Of a stretch of DNA of 64,000 nucleotides, positions 15,640 to 25,489 are shown in pieces; the first letter of the stretch is position 1, and the number at the start of each line of letters is the position of its first letter. The notes beneath the pieces are model-generated. The model was not told where the DNA came from. It did no database searches and saw only the letters and a program-made list of their open reading frames with translations. Source of the stretch: Candidatus Nitrosacidococcus tergens (GTDB lineage Bacteria > Pseudomonadota > Gammaproteobacteria > Nitrosococcales > Nitrosococcaceae). Where the stretch lies: contig NZ_LR778175.1 of NCBI RefSeq assembly GCF_902810445.1, positions 814,501-878,500 on the forward strand. The letters run 5' to 3'. A program made the position numbers and the translations under genes.

Positions 15640-16740
15640 TTATTTCTTAGAAGGACAAATAGATACGTACTTAGCAGCAACAAGTAATGCTGATATTGCA
15701 GTTATAGATTTGGGTCCTGAATAAGTAAAAGCAAACCTAGTTTTTCCTAAAATATTGGAAATCGAAAATCTGGATCCTCCTACAAGCACAAGAGCACCTA
15801 CACCTATACTTCCTAAAACCTTACTAACAGTCATTGTCCCAGTAATTTTATTATCCCCATTTCCCATTAAAGTAGAATTTCCTGGATCATCAATATCAAC
15901 GGTAGCACTTTCTAGGACACATTCGACACATTCTTCTCCCAATAGATTATGATCGCTACTTATACCAGCGGTCTTTATAAGCTCTTCATGTGCCCGGCAT
16001 ATTGCTAAATGACTCTGGTAAAGATGAGAGAGTTGATTACTTTTAGCAGCTAATGCGGACGACCTAAGTTTACCTGTATAAACATCCCAACCACCACTTT
16101 TTGTACGTACTACAGTAGCTTCTCCAGTATTTCCAGCGCTAAAATCATCCTCAGTGATTATCGCGGGATCACTAGATACACTAGTCCAATCAGCCAAAAC
16201 ATTTTCACCAAACGTACCGGTGGCTATATAGAACTCAAGTTTTGGCACTAAGGTTCTAGTTTCGCCAGGGTCTGGAGACCAAGTCATACCAGCAAATCCA
16301 GATGAAGTTTTAATCCCAAAACTTTGACTACCAAACCACCCATCTCCCTCATCCGTATCCTTGTCGTAGGGTATGGTACGTATAGCCACGGATTTTGGAT
16401 TGTTAGTGCTACCTGACTTAATTAAATTTGGCCCCTGATTAGGTGGAAAGTATGTTGCTTGCCATTGTTCCCCATACTGAATATCTCTAGGGGTTGATGA
16501 ATCTATTCTAGTATTTAAGGCAACTGCTCTATTTGATGCACCAACTTCAAAAACAAATTGGATAGGGATTGTAAAAGAATTTGTCTGATCTCTACTGTTA
16601 CCTTTAATTTTTATAAATGTGTTGCTATTAGCATAAACTTCACTATCCCCTGCTAACTCATCTGGGGCAGCTAAAAATAAATAAAAATCTTTGATACTAG
16701 AAGTATCATTTACAACATATATTTTAAATTGATTTGCCAT
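15640..16740 (-). CDS. uncharacterised 366-residue protein
   Basis: I do not recognise the family. No signal peptide is visible. Residues 1-240 look like a beta-rich, Ser/Thr/Asn-rich soluble domain (FKIYVVNDTSS, then IPIQFVFEVGASNRAV, then YGEQWQATYFPP). A DWTSVSSDPAIITEDDFSAG segment and a short helical region with a GEECVEC cysteine pair near residue 267 follow. The last 70 residues hold two hydrophobic stretches (LGSIGVGALVLVGGSRF and ITAISALLVAAKYVSI). The layout of a soluble beta domain plus hydrophobic C-terminus could suit an aggregating, pore-forming or surface protein, but this is speculation. It is monocistronic. Confidence 0.65.
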   Translation of the reverse strand: MANQFKIYVVNDTSSIKDFYLFLAAPDELAGDSEVYANSNTFIKIKGNSRDQTNSFTIPIQFVFEVGASNRAVALNTRIDSSTPRDIQYGEQWQATYFPPNQGPNLIKSGSTNNPKSVAIRTIPYDKDTDEGDGWFGSQSFGIKTSSGFAGMTWSPDPGETRTLVPKLEFYIATGTFGENVLADWTSVSSDPAIITEDDFSAGNTGEATVVRTKSGGWDVYTGKLRSSALAAKSNQLSHLYQSHLAICRAHEELIKTAGISSDHNLLGEECVECVLESATVDIDDPGNSTLMGNGDNKITGTMTVSKVLGSIGVGALVLVGGSRFSISNILGKTRFAFTYSGPKSITAISALLVAAKYVSICPSKK

Positions 16741-16832
16741 AATTGCATTCTCTATATTTCAAAGTGAGGTAATGTACATGTTAAAAACAAATACATATGA
16801 AAAATAGAATATAAATTAAGTTTATCAAATAA

Positions 16833-17474
16833 TTATTTAAAATATTTATCTTTATAATCATCGCATAAATCTTTGACTATACATTCTTGGCAGTGGGGGT
16901 TACGGGCGGTACAAATATAACGACCATGGAGTAAAAGCCAGTGATGAGCATGGTATTTAAATTCATCCGGAATGACTTGTACTAAAGTATCTTCTACTTC
17001 TCGAGGGGTTTTACCGGGGGCTAGCCCGAGTCGGTTAGAAACTCTAAAAATATGGGTATCTACTGCAATAATAGGTTCTTTAAATACAGTATTTAAAATT
17101 ACGTTTGCGGTTTTACGCCCTACACCTGGTAGGGCTTCTAACTCTTTTCGATTGTTAGGGATACTCCCTTGATACTGATCTAGGAGAATTTGGCAGGTTT
17201 TTAAGATATTTCTGGTTTTATTGTTATAGAGATTAATAGTTTTTGTGTACTCTTTTAATCCTTTTTCCCCTAAATTGAGGAGAGCTTGAGGGGTGTTGGC
17301 TACCGGAAAGAGTAGAGCAGTGGCTTTATTGACTCCTTTATCGGTAGCTTGTGCGGATAAAATTACTGCCACCAACAACTCAAAAGGGGTTTGATAATTT
17401 AGCTCTGTAGTAGGTTCTGGGTTTGTAGCTTGAAATCTAGAAAATAGCTGATGGATTTCTTCAAGAGTTTTCAT
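16833..17474 (-). CDS. nth: endonuclease III, DNA glycosylase/AP lyase
   Basis: 213 residues. The helix-hairpin-helix ends in LPGVGRKTA with catalytic Lys121, and the catalytic aspartate is D139 in VDTHIF. A [4Fe-4S] cluster loop C188-X6-C195-X2-C198-X5-C204 is complete. It removes oxidised pyrimidines from DNA in base excision repair. It starts 3 bp after rnfE on the same strand; the rnf-nth order is conserved in many Gammaproteobacteria. Confidence 0.97.
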   Translation of the reverse strand: MKTLEEIHQLFSRFQATNPEPTTELNYQTPFELLVAVILSAQATDKGVNKATALLFPVANTPQALLNLGEKGLKEYTKTINLYNNKTRNILKTCQILLDQYQGSIPNNRKELEALPGVGRKTANVILNTVFKEPIIAVDTHIFRVSNRLGLAPGKTPREVEDTLVQVIPDEFKYHAHHWLLLHGRYICTARNPHCQECIVKDLCDDYKDKYFK

Positions 17475-17477
17475 ATG

Positions 17478-18197
17478 CTATGAAACGTGATCTACAGAAG
17501 TTTGGATAGCTTGATGTATGTTAGATAGGGTTTGGGTTTTTAACCGTCTTTGAGTAAGCCAATCATCTATGCTATTTTTTAATGCGACTAATAATCCTAG
17601 CCCAATAAATGCACCGGGCGGAAGCGCAGCCAATAGAAATCCTCCATAGTCGTTAGTAAGGGTAACTTTTAACTGGGCAGCAGCTGATCCAAACAACAAT
17701 TGAGCATCTGCAAAGAGAGTACCTTGGCTGATGATTTCCCGTAATCCTCCAAGGAGTACTAAAACCAAAGTAAATCCTAATCCCATGGTGATTCCATCCA
17801 TAAGAGCAAAACCTACCTTTTGTTTTGAAGCAAAAGCCTCTGCCCGACCAATAATGGCACAGTTCGTCACAATTAAAGGAATGAAAATTCCTAAAATCCG
17901 GTGTAATTCTGGAAAATAAGCGTGCATGAGTAGCTCCACTATGGTAACTACTGAAGCGATAATAAGCACAAAAATAGGTAATCTAATTTCAGATGGGATC
18001 CAATGGCGTAGGGTAGAAATTAAAAGATTAGAAACAATTAGAGTAAATAGGGTGGCTAACCCTAATCCTAAACTGTTGACCACTGTGGCAGATACGGCTA
18101 GCAAAGGGCATAAGCCAAGGAGTTGTTTTAGAGCCACATTACTATTCCATAGTCCTTCTTGGCTAATTTGACAACACTGGCGAATGGGAAATGACAT
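17478..18197 (-). CDS. rnfE: Rnf/Rsx electron transport complex subunit E
   Basis: 239 residues with six membrane helices, homologous to RnfA. The GLCPLLAVSATVVNSLGLG block near residue 27 and TNCAIIGRAEAFA near residue 112 carry the cysteines that, with those of RnfA, hold a membrane [2Fe-2S] centre in the complex. Its start overlaps the rnfG stop (TAATG). It is part of the sodium- or proton-coupled ferredoxin:NAD oxidoreductase in the inner membrane. Confidence 0.96.
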   Translation of the reverse strand: MSFPIRQCCQISQEGLWNSNVALKQLLGLCPLLAVSATVVNSLGLGLATLFTLIVSNLLISTLRHWIPSEIRLPIFVLIIASVVTIVELLMHAYFPELHRILGIFIPLIVTNCAIIGRAEAFASKQKVGFALMDGITMGLGFTLVLVLLGGLREIISQGTLFADAQLLFGSAAAQLKVTLTNDYGGFLLAALPPGAFIGLGLLVALKNSIDDWLTQRRLKTQTLSNIHQAIQTSVDHVS

Positions 18198-18808
18198 TAT
18201 TCCTCCAAGGGAGTAGTAAAAATATCTTGTTGATGCTGATTGAAATACTCAAGACAATGATATACGGCTTGGACAATCGCTCTTGGGGTAATGGTAGCTC
18301 CGGTAAATTGATCAAAATCTCCTCCATCTTTTTTTACTGCCCAGTGGTTTAAACTAGGGTAATTAAGGGAGTAATTATCAAAACTTAATATCCAAGGTGA
18401 TTTTTCTAATTCGATTTTATCCCCTAAGCCCGGGGTTTCATGATGCTCCATTACTCTTACGCCAGTAATCATACCTTTATAATCCATACCTACTAATAGC
18501 TTAATCCCTCCATTATAGCCATTGGAGGCGATGGGGGTAAAAACTGTTGCTACAGGTAGATTATCTTGGTAAGCACGGTACACAGTAATAGGCTGCTTAG
18601 ATCCCAGTAAATGTGGATCAGTCACTTGAATTTTATCTTCTAAAATTGAACTGTTGTAAGTAATATGAGTAAGTACGGATTCAATTTGTTGTTGGAGTAT
18701 AGCTTGATCATTAGCCGCAATCTTTTCTTGAGTAAGTAGGGAAGTGATGGCAATAAGACTTACCCCAATAGCCGCAAATAAGCTTAGGATGATTCCAGTA
18801 CGTAGCAT
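18197..18808 (-). CDS. rnfG: Rnf/Rsx electron transport complex subunit G
   Basis: 203 residues from the ATG at 18808 (MLRTGIILSLFAAIG); the open frame extends 14 codons upstream but would overlap rnfD. One N-terminal membrane anchor is followed by a periplasmic FMN-binding domain. The covalent flavinylation motif FTGATIT near residue 173 provides the Thr for FMN attachment by ApbE, which is not in the window. The HHETPGLGDKIE segment near residue 121 is typical. Confidence 0.95.
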   Translation of the reverse strand: MLRTGIILSLFAAIGVSLIAITSLLTQEKIAANDQAILQQQIESVLTHITYNSSILEDKIQVTDPHLLGSKQPITVYRAYQDNLPVATVFTPIASNGYNGGIKLLVGMDYKGMITGVRVMEHHETPGLGDKIELEKSPWILSFDNYSLNYPSLNHWAVKKDGGDFDQFTGATITPRAIVQAVYHCLEYFNQHQQDIFTTPLEE

Positions 18809-18809
18809 A

Positions 18810-19805
18810 TTATTTATGACCAAAAGCTCGAGGTTGGGTATATTGATCAATGATGGGCACGGTCATATTCATCAGTAATACGGCAAAGGCAATCCCATCA
18901 GGATACCCCCCCCAAGTACGAATAATATAAGTAAGGATCCCAATCCCTATACCATAAATTAATCGACCTTTAGGGGAACTAGGACCTGTTACCGGATCGG
19001 TAGCAATAAAAAAAGCACCAAGTAACGTACCCCCATTCATTAAATGGAAAAATACGGTAGGGTAATGAGCGGGGGTAAAAAAATGAGTAACAGTACTCAA
19101 TAAAGCTAAACTAGCGATAAATCCAGTAGGAATTTGCCAATAAATAACCTTTTTATAAAGTAGCCATAACCCACCTAAGAGAAAACTTAAATTTAATTGC
19201 CACCAACCTTCGCCTGATTCTTGAATTTCTATAAGTATCTTTCCTTGATGTAATTGTGTTTTTGTTTGATCTAAAATCGTGGCGCCAGAAAAAGAATCAA
19301 TCTCTAAATTCTGAGAAGTTATGCCATAGAATACTAAGTTTAAGCTTTTGTGAAAATTTAATCCTTGATGAGCAGGCAACCACTGAGTCATTTCTAAAGG
19401 GAAAGAAATAAGTAGTAATACATAACCTACCATAGCTGGATTAAAAGGGTTATAGCCCAATCCTCCATAGAGATGTTTAGCAAAGATAAGGGCAAAGCTA
19501 GTGCCAATGAGGGGCAGCCACCAAGGGACTAGAGGAGGGAGGGAAAAAGCTAGTAAAATACTGGTGACTAAGGCGCTACCATCCAATAGAAAATAGTTTA
19601 AAGGTTGCTTTCTAATGAGAAGCATGAATCCTTCAACTATTAATCCAGCAATTACTGCTAAAGTAATGCTAATTAAAATACCGTAGCCAAAGTACCATAT
19701 ATGGACAAGAAGCGCAGGAACCAATCCATAAATCACCTGATACATCATTTGAGAAACAGAACCCCCTCCATGGATATGGGGAGCAGGGTTTTTAGAGAAA
19801 CTCAT
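18810..19805 (-). CDS. rnfD: Rnf/Rsx electron transport complex subunit D
   Basis: 331 residues with about nine helices. The covalent FMN threonine motif appears as SFSGATIL near residue 171, and conserved YNPFNPAMVGY near 118 and FFIATDPVTGP near 264 are present. RnfD and RnfG carry the flavins of the periplasmic side of the complex. It lies 11 bp downstream of rnfC in the operon. Confidence 0.96.
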   Translation of the reverse strand: MSFSKNPAPHIHGGGSVSQMMYQVIYGLVPALLVHIWYFGYGILISITLAVIAGLIVEGFMLLIRKQPLNYFLLDGSALVTSILLAFSLPPLVPWWLPLIGTSFALIFAKHLYGGLGYNPFNPAMVGYVLLLISFPLEMTQWLPAHQGLNFHKSLNLVFYGITSQNLEIDSFSGATILDQTKTQLHQGKILIEIQESGEGWWQLNLSFLLGGLWLLYKKVIYWQIPTGFIASLALLSTVTHFFTPAHYPTVFFHLMNGGTLLGAFFIATDPVTGPSSPKGRLIYGIGIGILTYIIRTWGGYPDGIAFAVLLMNMTVPIIDQYTQPRAFGHK

Positions 19806-19816
19806 AGCAGCATGAA

Positions 19817-21313
19817 TTAAGAGGAATCTTTTTTCTTAGCTTTTGCTCGCTCAATGGCAGCTTGAATCGCTGCTTTTTTATCTTCTGTTGAAGTGGCTAT
19901 CTTTTTTGCTTGTTGCCGTACTTGCCATTCTTGTTGTTCCCTAATAAGTCGTTGCTGACGAAATTCATAACGTGCTTTAGCATCTTCGGCAGCTGCTTTT
20001 TCCTGTACCTGTAAATACACTTCATTTTTTGCCTGGCGGTAATATTGAACAAGGGGAATGTGGCTAGGACAGACATAAGCACAATTACCACATTCAATAC
20101 AATCAAATAAGTGATATTCTTGAGCTTTAGTTAAATCTTGAGCTTTAGCGTACCAATAAAGCTGCTGAGGGAGTAGCTGGGATGGGCAGACTTCTACACA
20201 CGCACCACAACGAATACAGGGTAACTCAGGTAATTGCTTTTGTTCAGGAATTCCAACAATGATGCATTGGGTGGTTTTAGTAATAGGCAAGTTAATATCA
20301 TCAATAGTAAATCCCATCATAGGACCACCAATAACTAAGCGATTTATTTTGGTTAAGTTTACTTTACACTGATTTAATATATGAGAAATTGGGGTACCTA
20401 ATCGTACTTCTATATTTTGTGGCTGAGTAATCCCAGTGCCTGTAATAGTAACAATTCGGGAAATAAGCGGTTTTCCCTTGAAGATAGCTTGATATACAGC
20501 AACGGCTGTACTTACACTATGGCAAATTACTCCGATATCTTGAGGCAGCTTACCACTCGGTACTTCTTTGCCAGTTAGAGTTTTAATGAGTTGTCTTTCT
20601 CCTCCAGCAGGATAATAATTAGGTACTTTAACAATTTTAATTTCTGGAGGAGCTATTGATTTTAAAACATGGTAGGCTTTAGGTTTATTATCTTCTATCC
20701 CTATAATGCACTGTTGTGCTTTAAGGATATAAGCCATAATGTTAAGCCCTTCAAAAATCTCACTAGCCCGCTCTTGCATTAGGGCATCATCACAGCAAAT
20801 ATAAGGCTCGCACTCGGCTCCATTTAAAATCAGGGTATCTATTGGAACATTTGGAGTGAGTTTTCTATGGGTAGGAAATCCAGCTCCTCCTAGTCCAGAA
20901 ATCCCTGCTTGCTCAATCAGCTGGCATAATTGTTCTGAGTTTTTCTGGTAAGGATCCTTGGTTTGTTGAAGATCTATCCATCTATCCTCCCCATTGGTTT
21001 CGATTTGGATACAAGGCGTATAAACTCCAGCTTGATGGAGGATAGGAAATGGCTTGATATTTACTACTTTTCCTGAGCTGGAAGCATGAATAGGTATGCC
21101 ATCCTTTCCTTGCGGTTGGGCAATAATTTGTCCTTTCAGTACAGATTCACCAACAACCACCAAGGGATCAGCAGATTGGTTTTTATATTGGGATAAAGAA
21201 ATAGTTAAATATTGAGGTAGAGTGGATTGAATAATAGGTACTTTAGCAGTTTGCTCTTTAAAGCTCGGTAATTTAATTCCACCAAAAAATGACCAAAGGG
21301 CAGGTATTGTCAT
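19817..21313 (-). CDS. rnfC: Rnf/Rsx electron transport complex subunit C
   Basis: 498 residues. A glycine-rich nucleotide/FMN-binding segment, GISGLGGAGFPTHRK near residue 133, marks the NADH/FMN domain. Two 4Fe-4S motifs follow: CIRCGACVEVC near residue 372 and CIECGNCAYVC near 411. A Gln/Lys/Ala-rich helical tail covers residues 430-498. RnfC is the cytosolic module that exchanges electrons with NAD(H). The tail is moderate in length compared with the long Ala/Lys repeats of enterobacterial RsxC. Confidence 0.96.
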   Translation of the reverse strand: MTIPALWSFFGGIKLPSFKEQTAKVPIIQSTLPQYLTISLSQYKNQSADPLVVVGESVLKGQIIAQPQGKDGIPIHASSSGKVVNIKPFPILHQAGVYTPCIQIETNGEDRWIDLQQTKDPYQKNSEQLCQLIEQAGISGLGGAGFPTHRKLTPNVPIDTLILNGAECEPYICCDDALMQERASEIFEGLNIMAYILKAQQCIIGIEDNKPKAYHVLKSIAPPEIKIVKVPNYYPAGGERQLIKTLTGKEVPSGKLPQDIGVICHSVSTAVAVYQAIFKGKPLISRIVTITGTGITQPQNIEVRLGTPISHILNQCKVNLTKINRLVIGGPMMGFTIDDINLPITKTTQCIIVGIPEQKQLPELPCIRCGACVEVCPSQLLPQQLYWYAKAQDLTKAQEYHLFDCIECGNCAYVCPSHIPLVQYYRQAKNEVYLQVQEKAAAEDAKARYEFRQQRLIREQQEWQVRQQAKKIATSTEDKKAAIQAAIERAKAKKKDSS

Positions 21314-21318
21314 GAAGA

Positions 21319-21843
21319 TTAAAACCTTCCTCTAAAAATATTTTGACGATTATTTTCTAAAGAAATCATTTCAATACAGTCTACTGGGCAAGGAGCAATA
21401 CAGAGTTCGCAACCCGTACATTCCTCTGGAATCACCACATGAAGATACCTTGGGGCACCAATAATGGCATCTACTGGGCAGGCTTGGATACATAAAGTAC
21501 AGCCAATACATTGATTAGGGTTGATCACTGCTAAGGATTTAGGTTTTTGCTCTAAATTTGGATCTAGAGGTTTAACTTCTTGATCGAGTAATTGGGCTAA
21601 GGCTTTAATTGTAGTTTCTCCGCCTGGAGGGCAAAGATTAATCTCTGCCTCTCCTTGAGCAATAGCTTGAGCGTAAGGACGGCACCCTGGGTAGCCACAT
21701 TGAGCGCATTGGATTTGAGGCAGTAAGGATTCAATTTGGGTAACTACAAAATCCTCTTTTGGATCAAGGTGGCTATGCACATAGCCAAGTACAAAACCGC
21801 ACAAAAGAGCTAACAGGGATAGTGCTAAAATCCCAAGCAGCAT
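21319..21843 (-). CDS. rnfB: Rnf/Rsx electron transport complex subunit B
   Basis: 174 residues from the ATG at 21843, which overlaps the rnfA stop codon (TAATG); longer open frames upstream read through rnfA in another frame and are not real. An N-terminal membrane helix is followed by the cysteine cluster CAQCGYPGC with C at about residue 70 downstream. Two ferredoxin-type 4Fe-4S motifs follow, CIGCTLCIQAC and CTGCELCIAPC. RnfB is the ferredoxin-facing iron-sulfur subunit. Confidence 0.95.
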   Translation of the reverse strand: MLLGILALSLLALLCGFVLGYVHSHLDPKEDFVVTQIESLLPQIQCAQCGYPGCRPYAQAIAQGEAEINLCPPGGETTIKALAQLLDQEVKPLDPNLEQKPKSLAVINPNQCIGCTLCIQACPVDAIIGAPRYLHVVIPEECTGCELCIAPCPVDCIEMISLENNRQNIFRGRF

Positions 21844-22427
21844 TATCCTTTGGCTAAGCCAGTAAATCCCATAAATGCCATAGACATAATCCCTGCGGTA
21901 ATAAGTCCTATGGGAGATCCTTGAAAGGGAATAGGAACAGCACTTGCAGCGATTCTTTCTCGCATAGCAGCAAATAACATAAGTACTAAGGAAAATCCTG
22001 TGGCTGCTCCAAAACCATATACTCCGGATTCTACTAATCCATGGCTTTCTTGCACATTCAGTAAGGCAACCCCTAATACCGCACAATTTGTAGTAATTAA
22101 GGGTAAGAATATCCCTAAAGTTCGATATAAAAGAGGGCTAAATCTTTTTATTGAAATTTCAGTAAATTGCACTACAAAGGCAATGACAAAGATAAAAGTG
22201 AGGGTACGTAAATATTCAATATTTAAAGGTTGCAGTAAATAAATATCTACTAAATAGCTACTCATGGCAGATAAGGTCAGAACAAAAGTAGTGGCCAATC
22301 CCATCCCTAAGGCAGTTTCTAGTTTTCGAGATACGCCCATAAAAGGGCATAACCCTAAAAACCTACTCAGTACAAAATTATTAACAAAAATAGTACTGAT
22401 TAATATAAAACCATAGGAGTGATCCAT
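21843..22427 (-). CDS. rnfA: Rnf/Rsx electron transport complex subunit A
   Basis: 194 residues, six helices. NNFVLSRFLGLCPFMGVS near residue 16 and TTNCAVLGVALLN near 108 carry the conserved cysteines paired with those of RnfE. The start codon directly abuts the metG stop codon (22427/22428), so the whole metG-rnfABCDGE-nth block could be one transcript. Confidence 0.96.
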   Translation of the reverse strand: MDHSYGFILISTIFVNNFVLSRFLGLCPFMGVSRKLETALGMGLATTFVLTLSAMSSYLVDIYLLQPLNIEYLRTLTFIFVIAFVVQFTEISIKRFSPLLYRTLGIFLPLITTNCAVLGVALLNVQESHGLVESGVYGFGAATGFSLVLMLFAAMRERIAASAVPIPFQGSPIGLITAGIMSMAFMGFTGLAKG

Positions 22428-24566
22428 TTATTTTACTCGCATTCCAGGGGCTGATCCCTTATCAGGGGTTAATAGAAAAATATCTTTTCCCCCAGGACCA
22501 GCGGCGAGTACCATACCCTCTGAAGTACCAAAACGCATTTTTCGGGGAGCTAAATTAGCCACCATCACCGTCAATCGTCCAATAAGCTCCTCTGGAGTAT
22601 AAGCCGATTTAATGCCTGCAAATACTTGCCGTTTTTCTCCAGCCAAGTCTAATTCTAAGCGTAAGAGTTTTTCAGCGCCCTCTACATAGGTAGCATTGAT
22701 AATTTTAGCAACTCGAAGATCGATTTTTGCAAAATCCTCATAAGAAATCACTTCGCTAATTGGATGATCAATCTCAGTCACTGTATTTTTATCTTTGGAG
22801 GAGTTAAGTGTAGAAAGCGATTCAATAGGTTTTTGAACAGCAATACTTTCATGACGTGTAGTTTCAATAGAAGTGCTTTGGGTAGCTGTATGAGTTCGAT
22901 GGGTAAGGCGATAATGTAATTTATAATGCTCTTGAGTATCTGCCATAATCGCATCAATTTTAGCCTGATCAATGCGTACCATTAAGGGCTCAAAATCATG
23001 GATAGTATGATTCAGTAGCGGAGTATAGATATCATCCCAAACTAGAGGTGGAATATTTAGGAAGTTTCTTGCTTTTTTAACTGTGGTAGGTAATACAGGA
23101 GTTAGATAAATCACGATCTGGCGGAATAAATTAAGCCCTAGAGTGCAAATTCCTTGCACCTCTTTAGCCCTATCTGTATCTTTAATGAGCACCCAAGGCT
23201 GATTTTCATCAATATAGCGGTTTGCTTTATCTGCAAGTGTCATAATTTCTCGCATAGCACCATTATATTCTCGAGCCTCGTAGAGTTGTGCTATTTTTTC
23301 TTCAATTGCAGCAAATTTTTTAAATAGAGATTCATCAGGTAAACGATCAGAGAGCTGATGATCAAAGTGTTTATTAATGAACCCAGCACAACGGCTTGCA
23401 ATGTTGACTACTTTCCCTACTAAATCAGCGTTTACTTTAGCAATAAAATCGTCAAAATTTAAATCTAAATCTTCGATGCTACTATTGAGTTTAGAGGCAA
23501 AATAATAACGTAAGTATTCTGGATTTAGATGGTGTAGGTAGGTTCGAGCTGTAATAAAGGTGCCTCTGGATTTAGACATCTTTTTACCATTAATCGTTAA
23601 AAACCCATGGGCAAAAATACCGGTAGGTAGGCGAAATCCCGCCCCATGGAGTATGGCAGGCCAGAATAGAGCATGGAAATATAAAATATCTTTACCAATA
23701 AAGTGATATAGCTCTGCTCTGCTCTCTGATACCATAAAAGAGTCAAAACTAAGTTCTTGCCGATCGCAGAGCTGTTTGAGGCTTGCTAAGTAACCAATAG
23801 GAGCATCTAGCCATACATAAAAGTATTTTCTTACCGTATCAGGAATAGCAAAACCAAAATAAGGTGCATCTCGAGAAATATCCCAGTCTTCTAACCCTGC
23901 TTTAAACCACTCATTAAGTTTATTAACTGCTTCTGGTTGAAAATTTTTATTCTCTTCAATCCATGTTTTCAAGAAAGACTCAAAGTGACTGAGCTTAAAA
24001 AAATAATGTTCGGATTCTCGGGTAACTGGGGTCGTTCCAGAAACTACAGATTTAGGATCAATAAGATCGGTTGGAGAGTAAGTAGCGCCACATATTTCAC
24101 AGCTATCTCCATATTGATCAGGGGCATGACAGCGAGGACAAGTCCCTCGAATAAACCGATCAGGAAGAAAGAGCTGTTTTTCCTCGTCATAAGCTTGTTT
24201 AATAATGCGTGTCGTAATGTGACCTCTATCTCGATTACTTAAATAAATTTGCTCAGAGAGGGCTTTATTTTCAGGGCAATGGGTACTAGCGTAGGTATCA
24301 AAGCTAATGGCAAATTCAGCAAAATCTGCTTGGTGCTCTGCACTATAACGACGAATAAGTGCTTCTGGCGTTATTCCTTCATTTTGTGCTCGTAGCATAA
24401 TCGGGGTTCCATGGGCATCATCGGCACAAATATAATAACATTGATGTCCCCGCATTCGTTGGAATCGAACCCAAATATCAGTTTGGATATATTCAACTAA
24501 GTGACCTAAATGAATAGAGCCATTAGCATAGGGCAGTGCACTAGTGACTAGTATTTTACGGGACAT
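22428..24566 (-). CDS. metG: methionyl-tRNA synthetase
   Basis: 712 residues. Class I HIGH-type motif HLGHLVEY at residues 20-27, zinc knuckle CPRCHAPDQYGDSCEIC near 144, and KMSKSRGT near 330. The C-terminal tRNA-binding EMAP/Trbp111 domain is present (IDLRVAKIINA..., RKMRFGTSEGM). A linker rich in Thr, Ser and His at about 550-600 separates it from the core. It charges tRNA-Met in the cytosol. It is immediately upstream of rnfA with no gap. Confidence 0.97.
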   Translation of the reverse strand: MSRKILVTSALPYANGSIHLGHLVEYIQTDIWVRFQRMRGHQCYYICADDAHGTPIMLRAQNEGITPEALIRRYSAEHQADFAEFAISFDTYASTHCPENKALSEQIYLSNRDRGHITTRIIKQAYDEEKQLFLPDRFIRGTCPRCHAPDQYGDSCEICGATYSPTDLIDPKSVVSGTTPVTRESEHYFFKLSHFESFLKTWIEENKNFQPEAVNKLNEWFKAGLEDWDISRDAPYFGFAIPDTVRKYFYVWLDAPIGYLASLKQLCDRQELSFDSFMVSESRAELYHFIGKDILYFHALFWPAILHGAGFRLPTGIFAHGFLTINGKKMSKSRGTFITARTYLHHLNPEYLRYYFASKLNSSIEDLDLNFDDFIAKVNADLVGKVVNIASRCAGFINKHFDHQLSDRLPDESLFKKFAAIEEKIAQLYEAREYNGAMREIMTLADKANRYIDENQPWVLIKDTDRAKEVQGICTLGLNLFRQIVIYLTPVLPTTVKKARNFLNIPPLVWDDIYTPLLNHTIHDFEPLMVRIDQAKIDAIMADTQEHYKLHYRLTHRTHTATQSTSIETTRHESIAVQKPIESLSTLNSSKDKNTVTEIDHPISEVISYEDFAKIDLRVAKIINATYVEGAEKLLRLELDLAGEKRQVFAGIKSAYTPEELIGRLTVMVANLAPRKMRFGTSEGMVLAAGPGGKDIFLLTPDKGSAPGMRVK

Positions 24567-24627
24567 ATTAAATTTACCAATTTAAATTTTTGAATTTTTC
24601 TCAGGGTTGAGTGCTTTTTGCTTTTGT

Positions 24628-25347
24628 TCAATTTCTTTGTATCTTTGCCTCTATTTTCCGTGCTTCAGTTAAAGCACTAGCTACTAATCCTGCAGGGATG
24701 GTTACAATACCTACCCCAATGAGTAGAATAAAAAAAGTAAAAACTCTTCCGCCAATAGTAATAGGGTAAATATCTCCATAACCTACCGTTGTTAAGGTGA
24801 CTATTGCCCACCAAGCACTATGAAAAATAGAGGCAAATACTTTAGGTTGTATTGGGTTCTCAAAATAATAAATACCAGCAGAAGCAAGAAACAAGAAAAT
24901 ACCAGCTACTGTAAGGAAGAGAATCATCTCCTCCCTCACTAATCTGTAGGCTATAGAAAATCGATTTAATGCTTTATTGTAGCGAACTAGCTTAAATGCT
25001 CTAAAAATCCTCAGAGCCCTAAAAGCTCTTAGAGAGAGTAGATGAGTAGAATTACTTATAAAGAAAGGTAAGATCGCAAGCAAATCTATAATGCCATAAA
25101 AACTAAAGATATATCTGATTGGTTTTTTAGCTACATAGATTCTCAAGACATACTCTATAGTAAAAATGATTACTGAAATGGTTTCAATTTTTCTGAGAAG
25201 ATACTTTGTCTCAGGTGTATTATTGGGCAAAGTATTTATAGCATAGGCAAGGAGTGAGGAAAAAATAAGAAATTGAATGATGGAATCAAAAATTCTTCCT
25301 CCTTTTGAGGTATGATCTTCTATGATATTACGCAGTTGGGATCTCAT
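24628..25347 (-). CDS. voltage-gated-type potassium channel (Kv-like, six helices)
   Basis: 239 residues. The fourth helix is a voltage-sensor-like S4, LRAFRALRIFRAFKLVRY, with Arg/Lys at every third position near residue 90. The pore has the selectivity filter TLTTVGYGDIYP near residue 178, then S6. This is the size of compact bacterial Kv-type channels without a C-terminal regulatory domain. It should conduct potassium across the inner membrane. It stands alone 61 bp upstream of metG on the same strand. Confidence 0.9.
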   Translation of the reverse strand: MRSQLRNIIEDHTSKGGRIFDSIIQFLIFSSLLAYAINTLPNNTPETKYLLRKIETISVIIFTIEYVLRIYVAKKPIRYIFSFYGIIDLLAILPFFISNSTHLLSLRAFRALRIFRAFKLVRYNKALNRFSIAYRLVREEMILFLTVAGIFLFLASAGIYYFENPIQPKVFASIFHSAWWAIVTLTTVGYGDIYPITIGGRVFTFFILLIGVGIVTIPAGLVASALTEARKIEAKIQRN

Positions 25348-25489
25348 GACTACACTAATTTAAAACCTAACGGAGTGTTTAGGAATAATTTATCTCTATG
25401 AAAGATGTATTTCAAATACTTTTTAATTTTTTGTCTCACTTTACTAGATATATTTGTTTTTAATCTAAATATAAAGAATACAGTTTATT

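Noticed and set aside
16140..16740. Lectin or toxin identity for the 366-residue protein
   Set aside because: The beta-rich look is suggestive, but no diagnostic motif is visible, so no function was assigned.
21844..22086. Long N-terminal extension of rnfB
   Set aside because: It reads through rnfA in another frame, has no family similarity, and the ATG at 21843 overlaps the rnfA stop as expected.
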